Origin: Burkholderia cepacia
Lineage (GTDB): Bacteria; Pseudomonadota; Gammaproteobacteria; Burkholderiales; Burkholderiaceae
Direction of reading: 5' to 3'
NCBI RefSeq assembly: GCF_001718835.1
Contig: NZ_CP013444.1
Location: forward strand, 1,736,001 to 1,800,000
Length of the DNA stretch: 64,000 nt
The notes under the pieces are model-generated. The model did not search any database. It saw only the letters and a list, made by a program, of their open reading frames with translations, and was not told where the DNA came from. Every line of letters begins with the position of its first letter. Position 1 is the stretch's first letter. The translations under genes were made by a program, and so were the position numbers. Shown here piece by piece: positions 1 through 7,868 of this stretch.

Positions 1-1038
1 ACTTTGCACAAGTCTCGCAGCTGTCTGGCTCCGGATACCGGATTGGCAGTAAAACACGATCTTGGATGCTCCTTCCAAAAGACCAAGCTTGAAAGGTAGT
101 TCACTAAGCGGAATGTGAATGGCTCCGTCGATCACTCGCTGCCGCTCGTGGGCGTTTCGGACGTCCACCGTCAGCATCGACTGGTCGTCGTGTCTCCATC
201 CGAGATACGTTCCCCGTGAGACCTGGTCAATACGATCTCCAGGCGCGGCGCAGGTTGCCGGATCTTCAATTTCGACGACGGCGGCGTCCGAAGGGACTCC
301 CACATAGAGCGGATTGTCTGCGCGCCGTGATAGATCGAATCTTCTAAAATCCATTGTCAAAGCATCCACACAGAGTAGCTTTCCGGCAAGGCAGTCACCA
401 ACGTCAAGAATTAATTTCAATACTTCGGTAGCCTGCAGACATCCCATAATTCCCGGCAGTACCCCAAGCACGCCAGCTTCTTGGCAGTTCGGTGCAAGGT
501 GCGCCGGAGGAGGAGATGGAAAGAGGTCGCGATAATTCGGCGTCCTCTCCTTCTCCCTTGTTACGTTGAAGACCGCTAACTGTCCCTCGAACTGACTGAT
601 TGACGCGTAGACAAGTGGCTTTCCAAGCTTGTAGCAAGCGTCGTTGGCAAGGTATTTTGCTGCAAAATTGTCTGTACCATCCACGACAATGTCGTATTCC
701 GAAAGCAGCGGCAGGATGTTGCTCGCCGATACACGGACTGTATGCCGAAGCACAATCAGGTCTGGAGCCATCGCTTGTAATCGACGCGCGGCCACGTCGA
801 CCTTCTTGTAGCCCACGTCACTTGCCGCATACAGGACTTGCCTATGCAGGTTGCTTTCGTCCACGACATCATCGTCGACGATACCTATCGTACCAACACC
901 GGCGGCGGCGAGATAAGTCAGCACGGGACAGCCCAACCCTCCTGCGCCAATGACGACCACCCGAGCCGCTTGTATCTTAGCTTGACCAACGTCGCCGACT
1001 TCAGAGAGGAGTATCTGCCTGCTAAATCGTTTCGACAT
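1..1038 (-). CDS. ThiF/MoeB-type E1 enzyme fused to a rhodanese domain (3' end beyond window)
   Basis: Adenylates the C-terminal glycine of a ubiquitin-like sulfur carrier and, with the rhodanese part, should convert it to a thiocarboxylate. In-window residues 1-346 show the nucleotide-binding GAGGLG (31-36), DDDVVDESNLHRQ (about 55-67), DGTDNF (120-125) and the MoeB-like stretch around Cys185 (APNCQEAG). From about residue 286 a rhodanese domain follows, with VDVRNAHE and the active-site loop CQSGIRS (Cys331), as in MoeZ/MOCS3-type fusions. The frame is still open at base 1, so the C-terminus is missing. It starts 5 bases after the sulfur-carrier gene. Being the last visible gene of a YcaO-TfuA operon, it probably feeds sulfur to peptide modification rather than to thiamin or molybdopterin; that part is inference. 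Confidence 0.9.
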   Translation of the reverse strand, partial: MSKRFSRQILLSEVGDVGQAKIQAARVVVIGAGGLGCPVLTYLAAAGVGTIGIVDDDVVDESNLHRQVLYAASDVGYKKVDVAARRLQAMAPDLIVLRHTVRVSASNILPLLSEYDIVVDGTDNFAAKYLANDACYKLGKPLVYASISQFEGQLAVFNVTREKERTPNYRDLFPSPPPAHLAPNCQEAGVLGVLPGIMGCLQATEVLKLILDVGDCLAGKLLCVDALTMDFRRFDLSRRADNPLYVGVPSDAAVVEIEDPATCAAPGDRIDQVSRGTYLGWRHDDQSMLTVDVRNAHERQRVIDGAIHIPLSELPFKLGLLEGASKIVFYCQSGIRSQTAARLVQS

Positions 1039-1043
1039 TTCAA

Positions 1044-1316
1044 TTAGCCTCCGGCAACAGCACTAATAATAGCGACCTCTGCATCGCTAGCGATGGAAAG
1101 AGTGCTCATGTCTTCCGACGACACGCGACGCCCCGATACGAAAATGCCGATAAAAGGCTGGATCTCTCCGTTCGGCAACGCGACGGGACCAACCAGGCCT
1201 GGGTAAAGCGCGAATATCTCGTCGAGTATGGTTCGAAACGCGGTAGTTTTGGTCTCATGCTTTGCGTTACCTGCAGTGAACTGGCGCAACTGGCGAGGAA
1301 AAATGACCGTAGGCAT
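1044..1316 (-). CDS. ThiS/MoaD-like sulfur-carrier protein ending in Gly-Gly
   Basis: A 90-residue ubiquitin-like protein. The C-terminus is AVAGG, the diglycine tail that an E1 adenylates and thiocarboxylates in the MoaD/ThiS families. The body has the MoaD pattern: an N-terminal strand (MPTVIFPRQLRQFTAG), a helix with LDEIFALYPGL, and an acidic late strand. I chose the ATG at 1316: the frame extends to a TTG at 1349, but that would overlap the upstream gene and precede the first strand. No clear Shine-Dalgarno is visible, so translation is probably coupled to the HExxH gene ending 13 bases upstream. The partner E1 is directly downstream. The assignment as cluster-dedicated sulfur donor rests on context. 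Confidence 0.85.
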   Translation of the reverse strand: MPTVIFPRQLRQFTAGNAKHETKTTAFRTILDEIFALYPGLVGPVALPNGEIQPFIGIFVSGRRVSSEDMSTLSIASDAEVAIISAVAGG

Positions 1317-1329
1317 TTTGATCAACAAA

Positions 1330-2109
1330 TCAAATAGGCTGCGTAGCAAATAGGCGCGACGTGTATGCTGCGAGACGTTCCGTTACCGCGCGCCCCATCG
1401 ACGACGTATGATGCGAATGAAAGACGGTGTCAATACACCCATCTAAATATGACCTGAGATAGCTAATGCGTGCAGAAATTCGAGCATGCTGAGCGCAATT
1501 GGGATTTGATACGTAAAAATCCAACACTGCCGCCGCAAAGAGCGCCGCGAGAACTACGCCGCGTATGTCTTTGTTTGGAGTGCCAGAGGGCAAAACATAG
1601 TTTTCCGGACAACCGTCATGCTGATAATCGAAAATCTCAAGGATAAAGCCGCTCCATACATGAGACAGCTCGTGAACGATAGTCTCTGGGAGGAGAAACT
1701 CGTCGCTCAGTGCTCGAGTTCCCAAGAACACCTGTTGAGGAATCAGGGGGTTAGTCAAGCTGACTTGATCAGTGTCGAGTCTCCGAAATATTAGCGGAAT
1801 CTCGAATAACGATTTCCAATCGGGTCGTTGCTTGACGATTCGACCAACAATCTCCTGCACTGTAGCCGAATCCATTTGTGTGAGTTCACTCGATAACGGA
1901 TAAATTACCGACCCACGCCCCTTCTCTCTGTATAGTTCTGCAGACAAATGTGGATCGAGATACGCTTGAGGCGGGTGCCGAGCATCGTCTATATCCCGCC
2001 GCAGCATTGCCACGAAGGTCAGCAATTTACGCGCAGAAAATTCTCTATCTATAAATGGCAGGCCGCCGATTTCAGATAGCAATTTGTCGCTCGAAATTGT
2101 TTGATTCAT
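1330..2109 (-). CDS. HExxH-motif putative peptide-modification protein (aKG-HExxH hydroxylase-like)
   Basis: 259 residues. HELSH at 146-150 is preceded by ETIV, and about 30 residues later comes a segment (YVLPSGTPNKDIRGVV then ALFAAAVLDFY) matching the block I know from the RiPP-associated HExxH family, for which peptide beta-hydroxylation with 2-oxoglutarate has been proposed. It could instead be a zinc peptidase that trims the precursor; the sequence alone does not decide. The ATG at 2109 follows a GGA-containing Shine-Dalgarno and overlaps the TfuA gene by 38 bases, showing tight translational coupling. Base composition is AT-richer than the genome core. The core-like C-terminal half of the putative precursor offers Asn, Asp and His as possible targets; this is speculation. 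Confidence 0.7.
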   Translation of the reverse strand: MNQTISSDKLLSEIGGLPFIDREFSARKLLTFVAMLRRDIDDARHPPQAYLDPHLSAELYREKGRGSVIYPLSSELTQMDSATVQEIVGRIVKQRPDWKSLFEIPLIFRRLDTDQVSLTNPLIPQQVFLGTRALSDEFLLPETIVHELSHVWSGFILEIFDYQHDGCPENYVLPSGTPNKDIRGVVLAALFAAAVLDFYVSNPNCAQHARISARISYLRSYLDGCIDTVFHSHHTSSMGRAVTERLAAYTSRLFATQPI

Positions 2110-2773
2110 CTTTTTCCATCCATGGCTTTTCCGATATAAATTGCATTAAATCATGCGCCTTAAATCTAAAATGATCGAAATTTACCATTTGCCGCAAAGC
2201 ATCTGCCGAATTCGCCAAATGCCGCTCAAGAAGTCGCTCCATCAATTCAATCGTCCGATATCCGTACCATCTCGATTTGAGACTTTGCAGAATTACATCA
2301 TGCTCTTGAAAATTTGCGATACCTTGCTCAACCAAACTGGAGAGAAAAACCCTGAAATGCACCAAAGGCTCAGAAAGTGCCTCATACGGCGCATCCGAAT
2401 TATGAACAAGGGTAACTTCATCGTCGGAAAAGTCTTCATCATCCACAAACATTTTGTATACCTTTCCATAGCCACGCATCCCGAATTCTGCCATCTCGGC
2501 AGCACGAATGGCGCCCATCGATGAAAGACCCCAAATCCTCCAGCCTTTCTGAAGTGCTTCATCTATCTCGGAATGCCCAACAGCAGGATAGGAATGAAAA
2601 ATTCCATCAACAATAGCGACATTCGTCGGCGCGTATGTTGAGACAAGTTCTGCCAAATCACCTCGTCTTATCGGACCGCGCCATTGAACAGACGAATCAT
2701 TCGCCATCGATCTTGATGTGGCTCGAGTCGGGCCGGTAAAAACAATGCACTCGTTAAAGGTGTTTTTGAGCAT
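2072..2773 (-). CDS. TfuA-like protein, YcaO partner
   Basis: 233 residues covering the full TfuA domain: VAIVDGIFHSYPAVGHSEI (52-70), WGLSSMGAIRAAEM (81-94), GMRGYGKV (98-105) and DDEVTLVH (117-124). In thioviridamide-type clusters and in methyl-coenzyme M reductase maturation, TfuA proteins act with YcaO to install backbone thioamides and are thought to deliver sulfide. The start overlaps the end of the YcaO gene by 20 bases, so the two are probably made at a fixed ratio. This pairing is the main reason to predict thioamidation instead of azoline formation. Confidence 0.93.
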   Translation of the reverse strand: MLKNTFNECIVFTGPTRATSRSMANDSSVQWRGPIRRGDLAELVSTYAPTNVAIVDGIFHSYPAVGHSEIDEALQKGWRIWGLSSMGAIRAAEMAEFGMRGYGKVYKMFVDDEDFSDDEVTLVHNSDAPYEALSEPLVHFRVFLSSLVEQGIANFQEHDVILQSLKSRWYGYRTIELMERLLERHLANSADALRQMVNFDHFRFKAHDLMQFISEKPWMEKDESNNFERQIAI

Positions 2774-3971
2774 ACGAGGCGAGGCGAGGTCCTAGGCGCT
2801 TCAAGTTCGGATCGAATGATTCGAGCCCTGGAGCGAGGATGCGAACCACTTGAAGTTGGTCGGACGGATTGGTAAAAGTGACTCGGAATATCGCTCGAAC
2901 ATCAACCCTCTCTAGGGCTGATAGCGCGTGCGTCCACGCGTCGTCGAGCGTGCGTGGAGTTGACGGCTCAAAGATTTCGGAATAGTTGATTGCTGCCGCA
3001 GATGAAAAGGCTTTTGTTCGCAGTTCGTTGATGGCCTTAATCTCTGCATCACGACCAACCTTATCGAAATACTGCACCCGTCGAATAATGTCATCGCGAC
3101 CTCCATGAATGTGGCTTAGGCGACTTTGGGCGGCTTCACAGATGGCTCGAACTAATGCAATGGATTTTGAACAGTGAAACCCCGTACCGGTAGCAATCGA
3201 TACAGGCATTTCAGGCACCTGCTCAGTCAAAAATGCCTGAAAATATGGCAATCTGAATTCATTTTGAGTATACCGAACCACAAGTTGCAATCCGGCCCCA
3301 TGAATCAAACAGACGAGTTTTTCGACGCCTTCCGGCACATTATCGAGATTGACCAGCGCAGACTGGTCGTGCAAAAAATCAAAGGATTGAACGTCCCGTT
3401 CCATAAGCTCATATAGCCCATGGACGCTTGCCTCAAGCACACTATTACCGGAGGAAAGTCCATTCGAGCTTTCTCCGAAGGGCTTTTGACCATCGTTCCT
3501 CGAGTCCGGAATGAAAACGAGCTCGGATGGAATTCTCACCAAATGGTCATCTAAAACGCTATGAGCATCAACCGCGTACATCAATCCGTCCGGATCGAGC
3601 GGATGTCCGTAGCGCGGGCAAAGCGAGGCGAAGGTGACTCCGGAGGGAAAAGTGCCTGCCATTTCACGTGGAGTACTGGGGACCGCCTGGAGTTCAGTAC
3701 GCCCATATTCCGCGTACGCGAACTCGATCGCCTCCATGTAGGCACCGATTTTTGCTTCGTCGGGATGGCACCCCTTTCCCGCATTTACACACAGGGACCC
3801 GCTTAGCGCTTTCGGCCGTATGCTTGCAAAGACAGGAATGCCGACTCGGTCAAGCCAAGTCGTATCCGTAACTCGAGTAATACCCAGTCGCTTTGCCAGA
3901 GGTTTTACAAGCTCCAGCGTCTCATGTGCCGATCTCGCTCGAAGGCTTGAGCTCATCGTGTGCATAACCAT
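2754..3971 (-). CDS. YcaO-domain ATP-dependent peptide-modifying enzyme (TfuA-associated type)
   Basis: About 405 residues. YcaO enzymes phosphorylate a backbone amide of a substrate peptide so that a nucleophile (Cys/Ser/Thr side chain or sulfide) can attack. Visible signatures are the nucleotide-binding block SSGNSVLEASVHGLYELMERD split as SSGNSVLEA and LYELMERD, followed by ICEAAQSRLSHIHGGRDD. The C-terminus ends AQKHL, without the proline-rich tail of azoline-forming YcaOs, and there is no separate E1-like partner with an ocin-ThiF fold next to it. Start: ATG 3971 has an AGG six bases upstream; an in-frame GTG at 4007 and ATG at 3956 are alternatives. The gene begins 87 bases after the peptide gene, with a short GC-rich inverted repeat (about 4008-4019) between them that may damp read-through. 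Confidence 0.92.
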   Translation of the reverse strand: MVMHTMSSSLRARSAHETLELVKPLAKRLGITRVTDTTWLDRVGIPVFASIRPKALSGSLCVNAGKGCHPDEAKIGAYMEAIEFAYAEYGRTELQAVPSTPREMAGTFPSGVTFASLCPRYGHPLDPDGLMYAVDAHSVLDDHLVRIPSELVFIPDSRNDGQKPFGESSNGLSSGNSVLEASVHGLYELMERDVQSFDFLHDQSALVNLDNVPEGVEKLVCLIHGAGLQLVVRYTQNEFRLPYFQAFLTEQVPEMPVSIATGTGFHCSKSIALVRAICEAAQSRLSHIHGGRDDIIRRVQYFDKVGRDAEIKAINELRTKAFSSAAAINYSEIFEPSTPRTLDDAWTHALSALERVDVRAIFRVTFTNPSDQLQVVRILAPGLESFDPNLKRLGPRLASYAQKHL

Positions 3972-4057
3972 ACGAAACCTGGAAAGTGAGACATTTTGGG
4001 GAAACACCGGGGGCCACGGCCCTCAGTGTCTCTCAATACAACAAAGCCGAACCCGAC

Positions 4058-4207
4058 TTAGAAGTCCGGATTTTCGTCCGTGCCGTTATTGATATTGTTT
4101 GCTTGATGGGCGACGCTGGCTGCGTGCATGACACTGTCATCGTTCAGCACTTTGTCGAATTTTGCAAGCGTTTCTGCGTCGAGTTCAATGACGAACTTGT
4201 CTTCCAT
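4058..4207 (-). CDS. Putative RiPP precursor peptide, 49 residues
   Basis: A short gene starting MEDKFVIELDAETLAKF and ending ANNINNGTDENPDF. Evidence that it is real: ATG at 4207 preceded by GGAGTG seven bases upstream, its position first in the operon just before the YcaO, the same strand, and an acidic amphipathic N-terminal half like a leader. The C-terminal part (residues 28-49) is rich in Asn, Asp and His and has no cysteine; only Ser25, Ser31, Thr13 and Thr43 carry hydroxyls. Cysteine-derived thiazoles are therefore impossible, which fits thioamidation or hydroxylation of the backbone or of Asn/Asp/His. No Gly-Gly protease site is obvious; cleavage could fall near residues 27-36. I do not recognise a named precursor family. 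Confidence 0.75.
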   Translation of the reverse strand: MEDKFVIELDAETLAKFDKVLNDDSVMHAASVAHQANNINNGTDENPDF

Positions 4208-4258
4208 TTTTCACTCCATGAGTACTTAATCTTTAAGGGAATGCGTGCACGCTTGAAA

Positions 4259-4287
4259 ACAGTATCCATCAGACGTTTGATCGTCAA
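4259..4287 (-). promoter_or_regulatory. Candidate sigma-70 promoter of the RiPP operon
   Basis: On the minus strand TTGACG (4287-4282) is followed after 17 bases by TACTGT (4264-4259). Transcription would start near 4252, about 45 bases before the precursor ATG. The -35 is close to consensus and the -10 is weak, so a regulator or a better promoter further out is possible. Confidence 0.4.
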
Positions 4288-4536
4288 CTAAAAAATTATT
4301 CTAGATTATGTCGGGCATTTTCTGGCAGGCTTGGTAGCGCGGCGGAATTACGGCACGCGAACCCTGATAAGCCTCACCAGACAGTTTCTCAGATAACACA
4401 AAAAGACCAGACGACAACCATATGATTATATTGAATATTATTATGAGGTGAACCGATAACCCTTGTCGCACGTGGATCGCTCTAACCCAGGCATGACGTA
4501 CGAAGATGAAATCTGGCTTGTCGTAGAACTTGACGA
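4288..4536. other. AT-rich non-coding stretch at the island edge
   Basis: No convincing gene. A short frame on the plus strand from about 4493 (MTYEDEIWLVVELDEW) looks coding-like but runs out of register into GC-rich sequence near 4540, so it may be the cut start of a lost island gene. No insertion-sequence ends or integrase are visible. Base composition switches sharply from AT-rich to about 68% G+C near 4540. Confidence 0.4.
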
Positions 4537-4692
4537 ATGGGCAACCCCGTGTCGGGGATCAGCGCGATGCGCAAGCACGGCAGGCTATGCGCCCTGCACG
4601 CGTTCCTGGAGCTGTGGCTCGTCTGCGACGCCCGCTGGCAGATCGCGGCGTTCTGCTTCGAACACGAAGAGATCGACGACGCCAACGCCTGA
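4537..4692 (+). CDS. Short unknown ORF, possibly the 3' remnant of a disrupted gene
   Basis: 51 codons with strong Burkholderia third-position G/C preference (MGNPVSGISAMRKHG at the start, HEEIDDANA at the end), immediately to the right of the composition break near 4540. No Shine-Dalgarno is visible. The codon pattern says the stretch is or was coding, and its place at the junction suggests the tail of a chromosomal gene truncated when the left-hand island arrived. Function not recognised. Confidence 0.4.
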   Translation: MGNPVSGISAMRKHGRLCALHAFLELWLVCDARWQIAAFCFEHEEIDDANA

Positions 4693-4778
4693 CTGACAGA
4701 AGCGGCCATCCCTGCCCGATATGCGCGATAATCGCCCATACCCGCGGGCTCACCGCCCCACCCGACGTTTCCGCATCC

Positions 4779-5549
4779 ATGAACAAGGCCGACCTCGACA
4801 AGCGCGACTGGATTGCCGGCCTCGAAAAAGGCCTGGCGATCCTCGAGGCGTTCGACAGCCAGCACGCACGCATGACGCCCACCCAGGCCGCCGCGCGTAC
4901 CGGCCTCACGCGCACGGCCGCGCGACGCTACCTGCTGACGCTCGAATCGCTCGGCTACGTGTACACCGACGGCAAGCTGTACGGCCTCACGCCGCGCGTG
5001 CTGCGGGTCGGCTGGTCGTACTTCGATTCGGCGCGCCTGCCGCGCACGGTCCAGCCCTATCTGCAGCAACTGAGCGCGTCGCTGAACGAATCGGCGTATG
5101 TGAGCGTGCTCGACGGCTGGGAACTCGTGTTCATCGCGCGCAACGGCGTGTCGCGCGTGATGACGACCGGCTTCGTGCTCGGCGCGCGCGTGCCGGCCCC
5201 GCTCACGTCGCCGGGCGTCGTGCTGCTCGCCCACCATCCGGATCGCGACGCCGTGCGCGCATGGCTCGACGACACCGAACTGCCGCCGTTCACGCCGCAC
5301 ACGGTCACCAACAAGGCGCGCCTGCTCGAACAGGTCGACCAGGCTCGCGAGGCCGGCTTCGCGGCGATCGAACAGCAACTGCAGGTCGGCGTGCGCGGCA
5401 TCGCGGTGCCCCTGAAGAACCGTCACGGCGAAGTGGTCGCGGCGCTGAGCACGAACATGCCGATCGGCGCGGAGACGACCGACGCGGCCGTGCGGCGCGT
5501 CCTGCCGCACCTGCAGGAAGCCGCGCTCGCAATGCTCAACGTCCTCTGA
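4779..5549 (+). CDS. IclR-family transcriptional regulator (PcaR/PobR-like)
   Basis: 256 residues. The N-terminal winged helix-turn-helix begins after MNKADLDKRDWIAGLEKG and contains LTRTAARRYLLTLESLGYV; the C-terminal IclR effector domain runs to the end with TSPGVVLLAH and the GVRGIAVPL block. The closest subfamily by eye is that of PcaR/PcaU/PobR, which activates protocatechuate or 4-hydroxybenzoate catabolism on binding aromatic acids. No aromatic-degradation genes lie beside it, so its target is unknown. The frame stays open upstream to about 4530, but homology starts at the ATG at 4779. The downstream gene converges on it with 12 bases between stops. Confidence 0.9.
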   Translation: MNKADLDKRDWIAGLEKGLAILEAFDSQHARMTPTQAAARTGLTRTAARRYLLTLESLGYVYTDGKLYGLTPRVLRVGWSYFDSARLPRTVQPYLQQLSASLNESAYVSVLDGWELVFIARNGVSRVMTTGFVLGARVPAPLTSPGVVLLAHHPDRDAVRAWLDDTELPPFTPHTVTNKARLLEQVDQAREAGFAAIEQQLQVGVRGIAVPLKNRHGEVVAALSTNMPIGAETTDAAVRRVLPHLQEAALAMLNVL

Positions 5550-5561
5550 GCCGAGCGCGGC

Positions 5562-7868
5562 TCAACCGATCCGCCACCACCGCGGCAGCAGATCGCGCAC
5601 TTCACGCCGCCGATAACGGTCGTCGATCAGATGCACGACGCCTTCGTCGTGCTCGGTGCGGATCACGCGCCCGGCCGCCTGCACGACCTTCTGCAAGCCC
5701 GGATACAGGTACATGTAGTCGTAGCCGTTGCCGAAGCGCGCGTCCATCGCGCGCCGCATCTGCTCGTTGACGTCGTTGACCTGCGGCAGCCCGAGCGTCG
5801 CGATGAACGCGCCGATCAGCCGCTCCCCGACCAGATCCACGCCTTCCGAGAACGCCCCGCCCAGCACCGCGAAGCCGACGCCGCGCCCGCCCGCGTCGAA
5901 GCGCGCGAGAAACGCGTCGCGCTCGCCTTCGGTCATGCCGGGCGCCTGCGCCCAGACGGGCACGTCCGGGTGCCGCGCCTGCATCAGCGCGACCACGCGC
6001 CCCAGATAGTCGAAGCTGCTCAGGAAACCGAGGTAGTTGCCGGGCCGCGTCGCGTATTGCGCGGCGATCAGGTCCACGATCGGTTCGAGCGACCGGTCGC
6101 GGTCGCGCCAGCGCGTCGACACGTGACTCGCGACGCGCACCGTCAGCTGCTCGGCGCGGAACGGGCCGTCGACGTCGAGCCAGCCCGTGTCGCCGGGCAA
6201 CCCGAGCGTGTCGCGATAAAAGTGGAACGGGCGCAGCGTCCCGGAAAACAGCACGGTCGCGCGGGCGGCCGAGAAGCGCGGCGCGAGAAAGCCGGCCGGA
6301 ATCACGTTGCGCACACAGAGCGTCGACTGGACGCGGCGCCGGCGGCCGGCCGACGCAACGCCGTCGAGCGCCGGCTGGCGCGGCATCGGTTCGCCGTGCA
6401 GCGTCGCGTCGAAGATCGACGCGCTGTCGAACGCTTCGGCAAGCACGCCGAACTGGATCGCCTCGAAATGGAACCGCAGCAGCGCGTCGCCGTTCGCGCG
6501 AGGCGCGTCGGCCAGGTGCTCGCCGACCGTCGCGACGAGGTTCTGCAACGCCGACACGAGCGGACCGGGGATGTCGGGGTACGCCGCGTAGCGCGTCTGC
6601 TGCGCGCGATTCAGCGCGCCCCACGCGCGGGCGAGCCGGTCGAAGGCCTTGCGCAGCGCGGCGGGCGCGGCCTCGCGCGCGGCCGCGAATGCGAACGGAT
6701 CGAGCGATGCGCTGTACATCTTGCGCGCACGATCGAGCAGGTTGTGCGCTTCGTCGACGAGCACGCCGACGCGCCACTGGTTCTGCTGCGCGAGCGTGTG
6801 CAGCATTGCGCTGCCGTCGTAGTAGTAGTTGTAGTCGCCGATCACCAGGTCGGACCAGCGCGCGAGCTCCTGCGACAGGTAATACGGGCAGACGTCGTGC
6901 GCGAGCGCCGCCGCGCGCACCGTGTCGCGGTCGAGCAGCCCGGCGGCCTCGATCGCCGCGTCGCGCGCGGCCGGCAGCCGGTCGTAGAAACCTTTCGCGA
7001 GCGGGCACGACTCGCCGTGGCATGCTCGGTCGGGATGCTCGCACGCCTTGTCGCGCGCGACGAGTTCCAGCACGCGCAACGGCAGCGCGGGCGTGCCGGC
7101 GCCGAGCGTCGCCGCCGCTTCGAGCGCGAGCGCGCGGCCGGGCGTTTTCGCGGTCAGGAAGTACACGTGGTCGAGCTCGCCCTCGCCGCAGGCCTTCAGC
7201 AGCGGAAACACGGTGCCGAGCGTCTTGCCGATGCCGGTCGGCGCCTGCGCCATCAGGCAGCGATCGTCGCGGGCCGCGCGATAGACGGCCACTGCCAGCT
7301 CGCGCTGGCCGCTGCGGAACTGCCCGTGCGGAAACGCGAGCGCGCGCAGCGCCGCGTCACGCGCCGCGCGGTGCGCCGTTTCGCGTTCGGCCCAGCCGAC
7401 GAAGCAGGCGCACTGCTCGGCGAAGAACGCCGCGAGGTCTGCCGCCCCCCCCAGCGTTTGCGTCAGCACCGTCTCGCGTTCGGACACGATGTCGAAATAG
7501 ACGAGCGCGACGTCGATCTCCGGGAGGCCGCGCGCGTCGCACATCAGGTGCGCGTAGACCTTCGCCTGCGCCCAGTGCAGTGCGCGGTGGTTGGCCGGCA
7601 TCGCGTCGAGGCTGCCGCGGAAGGTCTTGATTTCCTCGAGGCGGTTCGCCACCGGATCGTAGCCGTCCGCGCGGCCGCGCACGGTGAGCGTGCCCCACGT
7701 GCCCGTCAGCGCGATCTCGGTTTCGTAGCGTGCGCCGCGGTTCGACGTGACGGCGCCGTGGCCGGCGATGCCTTCGAGCGCGGTGGGCGCGGGCGTGAAG
7801 CGCAGGTCGAGATCGCCGCGCCGCGCGGTGAACTCGCACATCGCCCGCACCGCGACGACGTAGCTCAT
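5562..7868 (-). CDS. XPD/DinG-family Fe-S DNA helicase with N-terminal PD-(D/E)XK nuclease-like domain
   Basis: 768 residues; an ATP-dependent superfamily 2 helicase that should act in DNA repair. The N-terminal part (about 60-110) carries RADGYDPV, LEEIKTFRG and ALHWAQAKVYAHLM, a Cas4/RecB-like nuclease pattern. Walker A APTGIGKT lies at 209-216 and the DEAH box is VDEAHNLLDRARKMY. Four cysteines between them (CEHPDRACHGESC, then DVCPYYLSQEL) fit the 4Fe-4S domain of XPD/DinG helicases. A late motif GRVIRTEHDEGVV holds the arginine finger region. The ATG at 7868 overlaps the stop of the VRR-NUC gene (ATGA), so the two form one operon, headed by the LexA box at 9617-9632. Confidence 0.92.
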   Translation of the reverse strand: MSYVVAVRAMCEFTARRGDLDLRFTPAPTALEGIAGHGAVTSNRGARYETEIALTGTWGTLTVRGRADGYDPVANRLEEIKTFRGSLDAMPANHRALHWAQAKVYAHLMCDARGLPEIDVALVYFDIVSERETVLTQTLGGAADLAAFFAEQCACFVGWAERETAHRAARDAALRALAFPHGQFRSGQRELAVAVYRAARDDRCLMAQAPTGIGKTLGTVFPLLKACGEGELDHVYFLTAKTPGRALALEAAATLGAGTPALPLRVLELVARDKACEHPDRACHGESCPLAKGFYDRLPAARDAAIEAAGLLDRDTVRAAALAHDVCPYYLSQELARWSDLVIGDYNYYYDGSAMLHTLAQQNQWRVGVLVDEAHNLLDRARKMYSASLDPFAFAAAREAAPAALRKAFDRLARAWGALNRAQQTRYAAYPDIPGPLVSALQNLVATVGEHLADAPRANGDALLRFHFEAIQFGVLAEAFDSASIFDATLHGEPMPRQPALDGVASAGRRRRVQSTLCVRNVIPAGFLAPRFSAARATVLFSGTLRPFHFYRDTLGLPGDTGWLDVDGPFRAEQLTVRVASHVSTRWRDRDRSLEPIVDLIAAQYATRPGNYLGFLSSFDYLGRVVALMQARHPDVPVWAQAPGMTEGERDAFLARFDAGGRGVGFAVLGGAFSEGVDLVGERLIGAFIATLGLPQVNDVNEQMRRAMDARFGNGYDYMYLYPGLQKVVQAAGRVIRTEHDEGVVHLIDDRYRRREVRDLLPRWWRIG

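Noticed and set aside
1..1316. ThiS/ThiF genes as thiamin biosynthesis
   Set aside because: No thiG, thiC or thiE neighbours, AT-rich island composition and tight coupling with YcaO/TfuA genes point to peptide modification instead.
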